DNA from: Saccoglossus kowalevskii
Lineage: Eukaryota > Hemichordata > Enteropneusta > Harrimaniidae
Length of the DNA: 50,374 nt
Direction: 5' to 3'
Assembly: GCF_000003605.2 (NCBI RefSeq)
Contig: NW_003125393.1
Span: 31,777 to 82,150, forward strand
Part shown: positions 41,301-50,374 of the stretch, piece by piece
Numbering within the stretch: position 1 is the stretch's first letter
Layout: every line of letters begins with the position of its first letter
The notes under the pieces: model-generated
What the model was told of the DNA's origin: nothing
What the model saw: the letters and a program-made list of their open reading frames with translations, nothing else
Databases searched by the model: none
Translations under genes and position numbers: made by a program

Positions 41301-44300
41301 ATCATTTATCTATCAAAACATAAATTCCATAACTAAAGTAAGATTTATTTACGTTTAAGCTGTTAGCCTCATGTCAGAATTCTTCTGGTTGCAGCTCAGA
41401 GAAAGTTGTTTTTATTACAGTATTAGTGATGTTTCAAAATGGTTTTGGAGATCACTGTATTTAAACGACATCAGCAGTGTGTACAAGTATGATACTCTCA
41501 AGACTCTTAGTTTCAAGGCCAACATTGCTAAAAATACCTTATTGTCATTGTGAAGAATATCTATTTTGAAGGGCACCTGGGCAGTCAGGTGGGGCATCCG
41601 CTACAAAGGTCTTGTTGTCTTCTGTGAATTTCCAGCCATGTGTACGTCATCAGAAATTGTCAATAACTTGTGGGCTCACTGCTATGTAAGCGTCATCGTG
41701 ATTACCAGGGTAATCTGCCTTGCTGAAAAGTCATGTCAGTGTTGTCAACCGATAGTAAAAAAACAGTTCTTCAGTATGTCCTTGACATATCAGGATGCTT
41801 TTGTGCTGGTGTATGTATATTTTGAAACAACTATTCTGTGTGGAAAAGATATTGTTAATCGTATTTTGTTTATCTCTGATTTCATGTAATGTACAGTTGT
41901 TTAATTATTTAATACCTTTTTGGGTTCATAGGTCATACCAGTGGGAAGTCGAGAGTCATGTCGGGCACAATATCACTTAGCCATACCCTTGCTAATACTA
42001 GTACTACTACTGAAAGAATAGGCACACCTGAATTTGACAGCAGAAAAGCACTTATAGTAAGTACATTCATATTTTATTCTTATAATAAACCACTGTCAAG
42101 AAATGCATACAAAATGTTAGCCAATTTGTTAACAAAGTATGTTGTTGATAATTTTTTTTTTTCTCGCTAAATATATATATAATTGCTTTAATTAACTTTT
42201 GTTTACAAATCACACATAAAATTGTGATTTTAATGAATTTCTACATTAAACATCACCTTTGAAATATCTTGCTACAGTTTTATTTCTTTAAATAATCAGA
42301 AATTAACAATTTTTGTCCTGGGTTGTCATTTTTAAAAAATGGTAACTCGACTGGACTACCTCCTACTACAGATGTGTCACTATAGCCGTATTTTAATGTG
42401 CATGTCTATTGGAGGTATGCTTCAAATAGAACAAATACAAAACTACAAATTCATCATAACATACTTATTTTGTCACACTCGCTTATGAGAAATAGATAAT
42501 TTAACCAACTACATGTCGGATGTTTTCTGTATAAATGTGCTACAGCAGATGCAACTTATAAGTTTATATTGCTGTACAACATCATTCCAGTTAGCTTAAA
42601 TTATTACAAGTAGGAAAAAGATGTTTATACGATTGGTCGATATTATTGCCATAATGTTTGTTGTGATCATCTTATGTTATCACATATACATCATAGCACA
42701 ATAATGAAACAGTAAGGAGGAATGGATTGCCCTTTTAACCTGCTGGTTTGAGGACTCTGGAAAATACCATGAGATTGAACATGTGTCTTGTGGGGAGTTT
42801 AACCTCTGTTTTAGTATCAGTAAATCTATACATAATACTGACTAATGTTTATTATTTTCTCTAGTCTGCACACAATATACGCAGAAGGCTATCTGGCAGT
42901 AAAGATACCAGAAGAAGTAAGTCTATTTCAGCTCTCTCCATAGGTGATATTTTGTTCACTGCGGTCTTGCATATCGTGTGAAAGACACAGACGGAAGAAC
43001 GTCTGCTGCAATATTCAAATGATTTGATTTTGAACTTGAATTTCTGTTTTTTATCTCAATGTCGATCTTTCAGATGGGAATATGTCCTTCAGATACTCTT
43101 ACTTCATCAAAATTGACCATCATCAAATGTGTATAGCACAATATTAAACATGAAAACTCCCAAAAAATACTTTCGCGTTTCTGCAATGTTTTGGCCTCTG
43201 TTTGTCCTGTTTTAATGTTTAATTTCACGCATAACACAAGTTATCACAGTAAACAGAGAATATTTCCCACCTTTTGTGTTATTTCTACACTTAAAGAGTC
43301 TAGTGAATGAATTCAGTGTTCTCCCCAAGCTGTTAAGACCACCATGCTTGACTATTCAACAAAACAATAGCGGTTACACATACAGTACAATTCAAGCACA
43401 ACATCACATAAAATAGCCTTGGTGTTCTAACACAATAGCTGTGTATTATGTTTGCACTGTACAACATGCTTGTATCATAGTTACAAAGGGTGGAAACTGT
43501 TAAAGAAAATAAATGATGTCAATGGCGGTTTCTTGAAATAACAGAAGTTTTGATGACTACCAGGGCTCACCTGATGCTACAGTATGATGTTGTGTTTGAG
43601 TTGTATTGGATATAGACTTGTACAGTAGCCTTCTCAGCACTTTTGTAGAAGACATGTACTCTTGTAACACATAGCTGTGTGATTGGAAGTCAGTTTAATG
43701 TCTGTGTTAAATTATTACATCTGATTGCTTGGTAGAAAATCTTCATCGTCATTTATTGAAGGAGGGATACCGATAACTAAGCCAATACACAACATGAATC
43801 ATGATAAATTTTTTGCTTATAAATTGCAGCAGATAATTTTAAAATGTTAAGTCAGTAATACCACTATGACATTTTCATGTAATATGACACCATTTGCTAC
43901 ACAGTACAAATATGGACATAAGAGGAGGCAGAAATTTAGGCTTTGTTGTTTCACTATGACAGCAATTGTGAATTTTTGTGATTATCTAAGATCAAAATCT
44001 CATGCTGTAGACATATTTTCAACTGCAGTCAAAATTTTGACATCTTACATCAATGTACAATTGATTTGTCTGTACAATTGCTATGGTGCCTCTAGCTGCA
44101 CATTACTGAATTAATTTTTGTACATTCTTTGTTTCAGTGTCCCCAGCCCACCGACTTCCTCCTGTTTCTAAGCCTTCATCATTAGGTACAGCTAAAAAGA
44201 AAAGTGGGAAAAAGTGCCTCTTTTGTAATAAGAAAACAGGTCTTGCTACAAGCTACACATGCAGGTAAGAGCAGTATGCAAAATCTGTTGCCTTTCATAA

Positions 44301-45766
44301 TCATTGCGTGGGAACTAAAATCACCAAAATTATTATTGTTTATTATGAACAGTGATAATCATGTAATGAAAAACAAGACTGGATTGTGAATAATCTAGCG
44401 TGACAGCCAAGTTGAATTTTGGAAGTGTTATTCAGTGTGGCAACACATTCTCAATGATCCCCCAAATGTTGCCAGGACCATTCACAAAGAAGAACAGACA
44501 ATGGCTTTTCAGATTTACTAGTAACCAAATTTCCTCCATGCTAACGTAACAATCCTTTATATTCTTCTGACTTCCTGTTCCAGATTGTCTTTAAGAATTC
44601 TGTCAGCTTTCTCATAATAGAACAGGTTTTGCACTACAATTTCATTATTGGCCAGTGATTTTATTTGCCAATATGTTCTTAAACAAGATGGAGGTCTTGT
44701 GATTTTTTCAGCACAGTGAAAAATTTTGTCTGACTGTATAAAAAAATGTTGAACTGTTTCAGTTTGATTTTAAATTTATGTAAATCTTTTACTTGCAGTC
44801 ATAAAGTAAATATTATTAAGGTCAGCAGGTCTGTTGCCAACTATTGTCATCGTTAATACTTGTTCTTGTGGCTATGATAACTCAAGTAGTTTATACAAGC
44901 TATTACAATGACATATTGTGCTCTGAACTCTGAGTGAACCCAAGCTTCTTGTTAGTTGGTCATAATTATTACCAAATAATTCAATTTAGTGCTTTCTTGC
45001 TCATTGAATCCTAAAAAAGAGTGCACTTATATCTGGTTAATCACTTTTGTGTCATGATCTTATTATTTTTTGCTCTTACTGTATTAGGGCTATGAACGAA
45101 AAAGCAACTCAACTAGCAGTATTGTGCAATTTTAAAATAAGCAACCCAGCTAGCAGTATTGTGCAATTTTAAAATTATTTCAGTGACCATTTCCACTTAG
45201 TAGCACACATGTTTGCATAAGCTGCTGAGATGTTTCTATGGTCAAAATAAATAGTATACAGTGTATTGCATACAGTATTGACCAATTTACATAACAAAAG
45301 AATATGTTAATGACATAATGTTATTGTATTTATTGTTATGCTAAATTGACTCTATTGTTTATCCAAAATTTAACAATTTAACCCCTACTAGTAATCTCTA
45401 ATGTCTTGGGGGAACCCTGGTATACACATCGCCTGCTAAAGACCTTGATGGATAGCTGAAATGAAAGGGAATTAATGGAGTCAAAAGGCAATGCAATAAC
45501 GATTCAGAATAGAACAAATGTGATTTTTGGTTAATATGCACTTTCATTGCACTTGTGCTTCTAATAGAGCAAATAGGATCATGGTAGTAACATTGTTACA
45601 CCCTATAACATTTCTATATTTTTTTTCTAGGTGCGGGAGCAATTTCTGTGCTACACATCGATATGCAGAATCCCATAATTGCGGCTACGATTACAAAGCT
45701 GCCGGTCGTAAACTACTGGAACAAAGCAATCCTGTAGTCAGTGCACCTAAGCTTCCAAAAATTTAA
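35209..45766 (+). CDS. ZFAND4: AN1-type zinc finger protein 4 (ubiquitin-like plus AN1; 10 exons, 552 aa)
   Basis: Ten exons join in frame from the ATG at 35209 to the TAA at 45766. Residues 4-79 are a ubiquitin-like domain (MELFIETLTGTAFELRVSPF… to …LVLAMRGG) nearly identical to vertebrate ZFAND4 (ANUBL1). A conserved region (EGDQLNFFRVVDRGDGTLTP), an acidic patch (DEEEEDQE) and a long Ser-rich linker follow. The C-terminal AN1 finger has all eight ligands: C492, C495, C507, C509, C514, H517, H523, C525. The tail NPVVSAPKLPKI is conserved. Human ZFAND4 is about 727 aa; the difference is in the linker. AN1/UBL proteins act with ubiquitin and the proteasome or p97, but the precise role of ZFAND4 is poorly known. 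A second in-frame ATG at 35218 could be used. Confidence 0.97.
36327..36518. repeat. Inverted-repeat (MITE-like) element in ZFAND4 intron 1
   Basis: The left arm at 36327-36359 (GCGTTCACGCACAG…GGGCTAAG) is the approximate inverted complement of 36471-36503 (CTTAGCACGGGCTAAC…GTGAACGC). Immediately after it is the perfect 16-bp palindrome CTTAGCCCGGGCTAAG (36503-36518). Related CTTAGC/GCTAAG half-motifs recur between the arms. The element keeps CpGs in a CpG-poor intron. Confidence 0.65.
37680..37800 (+). repeat. Interspersed repeat, copy A (ZFAND4 intron 1)
   Basis: Shares GGCAGTCAG-TCAGGTGGGGCAT, then a CAAA-GT/TCTT-rich stretch, CATGAATTTTAG and a TGTCA-rich tail with the segment at about 41568-41690 in intron 6, in the same orientation. 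It is probably a diverged short mobile element. Confidence 0.45.
37932..38007 (+). CDS. ZFAND4: ZFAND4 exon 2
   Basis: Acceptor ctgcag, donor gtatat. Encodes GIPIAQQHLIWQSTELEDDY and CLSDY, the middle of the ubiquitin-like domain. Phase 1 in, phase 2 out. Confidence 0.96.
38289..38356 (+). CDS. ZFAND4: ZFAND4 exon 3
   Basis: Acceptor ttgtag, donor gtaagt. Encodes SITAGSTLRLVLAMRGGPIN plus TRR, the end of the ubiquitin-like domain with an RGG terminus. Too short for ORF detection. Confidence 0.96.
38843..39032 (+). CDS. ZFAND4: ZFAND4 exon 4
   Basis: Acceptor ttcaag, donor gtaagt. Encodes the conserved post-UBL region with DEIWEKLPGNRQVTLLVF and EGDQLNFFRVVDRGDGTLTP. Confidence 0.97.
39631..39775 (+). 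CDS. ZFAND4: ZFAND4 exon 5
   Basis: Acceptor tttgcag after a T13 tract, donor gtgagt. Encodes SGASMYNMYDEEEEDQEAPS, then a conserved helix-like stretch ITMNKMRLLRERMESMSLTK. Confidence 0.95.
39947..40574 (+). CDS. ZFAND4: ZFAND4 exon 6 (linker)
   Basis: A 628-bp exon for a Ser-, Pro- and basic-rich linker, probably disordered. Near its end lies EARTITEMINKASKE, closely matching the same region of vertebrate ZFAND4 in an otherwise unconserved linker. Phase 1 donor gtgagt. Confidence 0.93.
40707..41009. repeat. Candidate short-TIR element in ZFAND4 intron 6
   Basis: GGTCCATAGCA at 40707-40717 and its exact inverted copy TGCTATGGACC at 40999-41009 bound about 300 bp of AT-rich DNA with repeated GGAAA/TCTTTGAAAAG motifs. 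Similarity extends weakly outward and inward. Confidence 0.45.
41568..41690 (+). repeat. Interspersed repeat, copy B (ZFAND4 intron 6)
   Basis: Partner of the segment at 37680-37800. It shares GGGCAGTCAGGTGGGGCAT, GTGAATTT-CAG and further diverged sequence in the same orientation. Confidence 0.45.
41932..42056 (+). CDS. ZFAND4: ZFAND4 exon 7
   Basis: Acceptor ttcatag, donor gtaagt, exit phase 0. Encodes GHTSGKSRVMSGTISLSHTL… to SRKALI, a Ser/Thr-rich linker. Frame continuity with exons 6 and 8 supports it; sequence conservation is not obvious. Confidence 0.85.
42057..42864 (+). other. Intron 7 of ZFAND4
   Basis: AT-rich, CpG-poor intron with no recognisable element. Confidence 0.75.
42865..42916 (+). 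CDS. ZFAND4: ZFAND4 exon 8
   Basis: A 52-bp microexon (SAHNIRRRLSGSKDTRR) with acceptor ctctag and donor gtaagt, phase 0 in and 1 out. It is short and supported mainly by splice sites and frame, and may be alternatively spliced. Skipping it would break the frame. Confidence 0.75.
42917..44137 (+). other. Intron 8 of ZFAND4
   Basis: 1.2 kb, CpG-poor; nothing recognisable. The ORF at 43866-44114 has no domain. Confidence 0.75.
44138..44264 (+). CDS. ZFAND4: ZFAND4 exon 9 (first half of the AN1 finger)
   Basis: Acceptor tttcag, donor gtaaga. Encodes SPAHRLPPVSKPSSLGTAKK, then KKCLFCNKKTGLATSYTC, contributing the first three zinc ligands (C492, C495, C507). Confidence 0.96.
44265..45630 (+). 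other. Intron 9 of ZFAND4
   Basis: 1.4 kb intron that splits the AN1 finger. It contains a 36-bp direct tandem duplication (45103-45175); otherwise featureless. Confidence 0.8.
45103..45175. repeat. 36-bp direct tandem duplication
   Basis: 45103-45138 and 45140-45175 (AGCAACTCAACTAGCAG… and AGCAACCCAGCTAGCAG…) differ at two positions, period 37 bp. Confidence 0.92.
45631..45766 (+). CDS. ZFAND4: ZFAND4 exon 10 (second half of the AN1 finger and stop)
   Basis: Acceptor ttttctag. Encodes RCGSNFCATHRYAESHNCGY and the tail QSNPVVSAPKLPKI. It supplies ligands C509, C514, H517, H523 and C525, and is almost identical to vertebrate ZFAND4. Confidence 0.98.
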
Positions 45767-48220
45767 ACAACAGTGAAGATACATCAAGAAATATCTTGAA
45801 AACCTTAGTATTTTGTACATTAAAATTGTAGATTTATTCGCCAAACAGTGTTTTTTTTTTAAATATTTCTCTTCATGGTTATTATCACACAGATTATTGC
45901 ATACCTGTTTTACTCATCATAAATGTGTCTTGTTTTACTCACTCTCACCTCTTACAATGTAATAACGCATTTGTTGACATAACATTTCACAATGTGATTA
46001 ATTTGTGAGAAGAATTATTTGACAAATTTACAGATGAAGTTTTTGTATAATTATTGTGTTTTTAGTTGATTAACTAATAACATTGCAGCCTGATTTCCAT
46101 TGATGGAATGATTCTTTAGCCAATCATGTTACTGGCAAATGCTTGTAAAATCTGAGAAATTATCTATAGATATAACAAAATGGAATTAAAAATGTCAACT
46201 CATATTAAAACTGTACAGAAGAACTATCTTCTTCCAACTACTATATAAATGCCAAATATTACTTGAATTTCAATTGCAAGTAATTTTAATGAATGCTCAT
46301 AATTAGTTGAGGGCATATATGCAATAGCCTGTGTGATCAACTACAGAACTCTACAGTGGATTTCAAAACAGTGTCTGAATTATTTCATAGCCAGTTATTA
46401 ACTTTAGATTGCAAACTACATGTATTACAGCTACTACAAGGTACTTCATTACACTTGCTTTGATTGTGTACTAGATTGTATTACATATTGAATTTGATTT
46501 CCGTTCAGAAAAAAAACTGGTTATAGTGTACCACCTAAAACCTTTTCTGCTATGTTTATGAATGCTTATTTTCCATGAACCGATATAGTTGTCTCATCCT
46601 CATTACCACAGTGATAAATATTTTGTTATTTACCAAAGTTATTAACTGATAGTGAATTCAAACACTGTTGTGAAATCTACTGTCAAACATGTACAGCAAT
46701 CAATACCATGCATTCTGAAAGGTTGGCATTGCCGAGTTTGACAGTCTTAGTTTCTGATCCACTTCTTGCTGAAAAAGCTTGAAATTGCTGAGAAAAATCT
46801 GATTTAAAAAGAAAACAAAAACATTTTCAGCGTGTCACTTCACTATAAGAGTACAGTGTCAGGAACACTCTTAATTAAGAAGCTATGTTTTTAAGCTTAA
46901 AATGTGTTTTACTGTCAACAAACTACTAACAAGTTTACTTTATTGGGTTCATAGTAATATAAATATTTATATTTGCATGTATGTTCCGTTAGATTTCTTG
47001 GAGTTAATTTTTTTTAACATCTTGATTGTTTGAAGTGCAATACAGATCCTGACCAATATTTGTCTTTTAAAAAGTAACTTTGATCATAAATTTACAAAAC
47101 CACTGCTGATCAACTGACTTTAGATTCCCTCTTTCTTGTATTTGTTTTTCAGTCATTATCAGTTCTTGCTTTCCATGTCTGTTTCATTCCAGTTAAGATA
47201 TTTGTGGCGTTGCTTGTTTACATGGTTTATTCGTGTAAAGTATGCGACAAAAGTACTTGGTATGTGTGTACAGAGAAATGTGGATTGTCATTGTACATGT
47301 GGGTAACACATGCTGGTCTGTGCGTGCGTGTGTCTGTTGTTTGAGCAATATACCCATATGTTGTACTGGTGTGTATATGAGCTTTCATTAGAAGTGGCTG
47401 TCTGTGTGTCTGTTCGTCTGTGTATAAATATGAGTGATTTCTCTCATTGTAATCCTGTACATACTTTAAATTTCTATTCCTCTTTCTTTATCAGAAGTAT
47501 TTACAGAAATGCAAATACAGCATGTCTGTATGCATCTGTCTGTGCATATTTATATATATATATACATAGATATTTGTTCTGTTATATATCGGTTCGTTGT
47601 CTGTATGTGACGAAAGCGAGAGCTATACAATGTCTATCATTTGAACAATGCTTTCCTACCATTGTCAGATTTCATGCAATATACTAGTACCGGGTATATT
47701 GTCTATAACAAGTTTAAAACGCTTTGCTGTTATGAAAATATGCTGGTGCCAGTTATTTCTTGACTAACTCAGGCATAAAATAATGCTGTATGAGTAATCA
47801 AAGCCTGGAAACAAGTATTCAAAATAACATCTACACAGCATTCTTTTGAAAAGCAAATTAAAACGCACATACATATTGTAAACTCTTCAGCTTTCTGACA
47901 ATCTATGCATTTTCTTAAAAATCTCTTTTCTGACTTTTGTCTTGGGGATGCAAATGAACTTGACACATTTATTTTGTTTATAATAAAATTAAAAAAAACA
48001 TTTAGTGTGACAACATTGATCATGGAATTGATTTCTTGTAGAGGACCTTAATTTTAATGCAAATTTTTTAAATCATGAAATCGGTAAATATTTTGAAATT
48101 TATTTGATTCAGGTGGGAATATTCTTGTGGCCTTTATTTTCTGTAACCGTTACTTGTGAATATTTATTAGTTACCGGTAGTGTGAACTTTGAAATGTTGA
48201 CTTCACGACTATTCTGCAAA
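45767..48220 (+). other. ZFAND4 3' UTR and downstream DNA
   Basis: AT-rich, CpG-poor. Candidate poly(A) signals are ATTAAA at 45819-45824 and AATAAA at 47982-47987, so UTR length is uncertain. A TG-rich stretch (47310-47420) and (TA)n at about 47550-47566 occur. No second gene is seen; the 125-codon ORF at 47310-47687 is low-complexity. Confidence 0.5.
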
Positions 48221-48269
48221 AAATGAATATTCATGGTATCTTACAAACAAATTTTCATGACTCAAGTGA

Positions 48270-48630
48270 TGAATATTCATTACTGTACTACATATCATGA
48301 ATATTCATGACTATAATTCATTACTGTACTACAAATCATGAATATAATTCATTACTGTACTACAAATCATGAATATTCATGACTACAATTCATTACTGTA
48401 CTACAAATCATGAATATTCATGACTACAATTCATTACTGTACTACATATCATGAATATTCATGACTATAATTCATTACTGTACTACAAATCATGAATATT
48501 CATGACTACAATTCATTACTGTACTACGAATCGTGAATATTCATGACTACAATTCCTTACTGTACTACAAATCATGAATATTCATGACTACAATTCATTA
48601 CTGTACTACAAATCATGAATATGCATGAGT
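48270..48630. repeat. 41-bp tandem satellite, nine units
   Basis: TACTGTACTAC recurs at 48281, 48322, 48353, 48394, 48435, 48476, 48517, 48558 and 48599. The spacing is 41 bp except for one 31-bp unit. Most units carry the 12-bp palindrome ATGAATATTCAT. Degenerate ATGAATATT motifs flank the array from about 48222 to 48750. Confidence 0.97.
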
Positions 48631-48750
48631 GCAAATAGTGAATATTCATGCCTGTCCACAAATGACTAATATTTAATAATCATACAGATGATGAATATTT
48701 ATACAAATGATAATTATTTATGATTATCCTACAAATGATGAATATTCATG

Positions 48751-49260
48751 AGCTATGTTTGTGAGAATATCACATGTACTATATGCACATACACACCCAT
48801 TATGAAACAGTGGTTCATCTATTATATAATCTTTCCCCAAGTTTTGTCATTCAATATTTGCAGGCACTTTAGTGGTTGAACAGCAGTTGGTATATTCATG
48901 TTTGTTTGATTATTTTCCAGCTTGTTAACTTATGGGTTCTTTTACTTGCTTAATGTCAATATTGTTTTTTCACATTGATTTTGTCTGGGAAGTGTTTGAA
49001 TTGCTAAAAAGAGGAATGAAAAAAAAATCATGTACAAACTTTACAAAACAACTGTTTTTTTTCCCCAAGAAATAAAATTCATGGGCTGTTTTATATAACA
49101 ATTCCTGCTTTCCTGTTCTTTATTTACCTGTACATGCCATAGTACATGGTCCCACTTATACAACTTATTTGAAGTAAACTCTTCAATATATGCATGTCAA
49201 TATGATTGAGGAAGTTTCCATGTAATCAAAACTACATATACAAGAGTTGAATGAACTGTT
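48751..49260. other. Intergenic DNA after the satellite
   Basis: AT-rich non-coding sequence with an AATAAA at 49071-49076. Nothing else is recognisable. Confidence 0.5.
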
Positions 49261-49264
49261 TTCA

Positions 49265-49790
49265 GGACTAAGTCGAAAATACCACTTTTTACTAAAAATG
49301 TCAAAAATAGAGATTAACAGATATAATTATTATCCCGATATAAACAAATCTACCCAAGGTACAATATACCAACTATCAAAGCAAAAAAGTGCAGACATTG
49401 ACGAACAAATCAATAATTAAATAGATCCACTTGACAGCAGAGTTAAAAATGATCTTCTTGCTAACTAGATACCAGTTTAAAACAAATCTGAGAGAGGTCT
49501 ACCCAAGATACCTATATGTGTAATATCAAAGCAATCAGACTTGTAGTCTTTAACAAGAAGTCGAAAATATCACTTTTTATCAAAAATGACAAAAATATTC
49601 ATCAAAATTAGAAAATTGAAGATATCACGAAATGAACAAATCTGAGAGAGGTCTGCCCAAGATGCATATACACCAAGTATCATAGCAATAGGAATTGTAA
49701 TTTCCAAGAAGAAGTTGAAAAAGGAAAATGTTGACACGAACGACGACGGACAATCACAATCCGCTCGGCAGCAGAGCTAAATCAAAGAAA
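49265..49790. repeat. Diverged, partly tandem interspersed repeat
   Basis: AAGTCGAAAATA-CACTTTTTA-CAAAAATG occurs near 49269 and 49559. ACAAATCTGAGAGAGGTCT-CCCAAGAT occurs near 49482 and 49627, with a shorter relative near 49346. It ends in a CpG-rich tail (CGAACGACGACGGACAATC…) near 49739. There is no ORF, so this is likely a non-autonomous mobile repeat. Confidence 0.6.
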
Positions 49791-50374
49791 GCTTAGAAAG
49801 AACTCCTGTGTGCTGAGAGTATTGAACACATTAAAATTCATTCAAAATTTAAGATTTGCTTTTCAAACAAGAAGTTTGGCAACTAATTTTTGTCTGCTGT
49901 TTGAGATGCATAACATGAAAAAAATGATTCACATTATCAAAATTTGTAATACATACAGAAAATACATTTGATTTTTCATCCATGTTTTTTAGTCTAATTA
50001 GTTCCAGAGCACCTCTGCGATAAATTCAATTTAAATCTGATTTTTTTAGATATCAGAAATCGGCTAATAATAGATAATCAATATGCATGTTTATTAACAT
50101 TAAACTAATCACGTTTGTGGATTACCTCAATGAACCAAATGAATTATTATACAACTTAAGCAATTATTATGCATAGATATAGGTCTGTATATTGTTTCAG
50201 GGTGCACATGTACAAAGTTTCATTATAATGTGATGATTAATCCTAACTAAATTAGTGGGAAGCTGAAAAGTTTCTTTGAAATGTGATTAATACCAAAAAT
50301 TATGATTTATTATGCAAATTAGGTAATTAAGGTAGAGATGCAGTTTACCTGACAGGTATATTAATTAACTAATT
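49791..50374. other. Right-end intergenic DNA
   Basis: AT-rich, with no gene, RNA or repeat that I can support. Confidence 0.5.

Larger units (their letters stand above)
40575..41931 (+). other. Intron 6 of ZFAND4
   Basis: Contains a sequence bounded by short inverted repeats (40707-41009) and copy B of an interspersed repeat (about 41568-41690). No exon is seen; short ORFs near 41371-41890 lack domains. Confidence 0.75.

Noticed and set aside
47310-47687. 125-codon Cys/Val-rich ORF downstream of ZFAND4
   Set aside because: It is driven by TG-rich low-complexity sequence, with no domain and no splice support.
48270-48630. Regular 41-bp array as a possible CRISPR
   Set aside because: The whole 41-bp unit is repeated with no unique spacers, and the context is animal DNA. 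It is a satellite.

Overview
This is a window of animal nuclear DNA. It has AT-rich introns, GT-AG splice sites, microsatellites, satellite DNA and small inverted-repeat elements, and no bacterial-style gene packing. The three gene families found (EFCAB6, HELT, ZFAND4), introns of 0.1-8 kb, and a contrast between CpG-rich and CpG-poor gene domains fit a non-vertebrate bilaterian, most likely an invertebrate deuterostome such as a hemichordate, echinoderm or amphioxus. The species cannot be fixed from the sequence alone.

Layout: (1) 1-349, minus strand: the 5' coding end of a rhodopsin-class GPCR that leaves the window on the left. (2) 2414-17760, plus strand: a 15-exon gene for a 935-residue multi-EF-hand protein that I call EFCAB6, an axonemal protein in vertebrates. 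Intron 1 is about 8 kb and holds simple repeats and an inverted repeat. (3) 17761-23953: about 6 kb of intergenic DNA with no confident gene and two odd minus-strand small ORFs. (4) 23954-29939, plus strand: a 4-exon gene for the bHLH-Orange repressor HELT (325 residues), with a cluster of CACGTG/CACGCG boxes about 300-365 bp upstream of its start. (5) 29940-35208: intergenic, with a telomere-like fold-back element and a CpG-rich, promoter-like patch. (6) 35209-45766, plus strand: a 10-exon gene for ZFAND4 (552 residues; ubiquitin-like domain plus C-terminal AN1 zinc finger). (7) 45767-50374: 3' UTR and intergenic DNA with a 41-bp satellite and diverged repeats.

All three complete models were built by hand from splice sites. 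The reading frame stays open across every junction and ends on a stop. The genes do not form a pathway: one is structural and ciliary, one is a developmental repressor, and one is a ubiquitin/AN1 protein. The clearest large-scale feature is a fall in CpG density inside ZFAND4 compared with the EFCAB6/HELT side, which suggests mosaic gene-body methylation. I found no evidence of a novel multi-gene system. The most useful leads are regulatory (X-box candidates, E-box cluster), compositional (CpG step), repeat-based (fold-back elements, POU-like palindromic satellite), and one conserved motif in the ZFAND4 linker.
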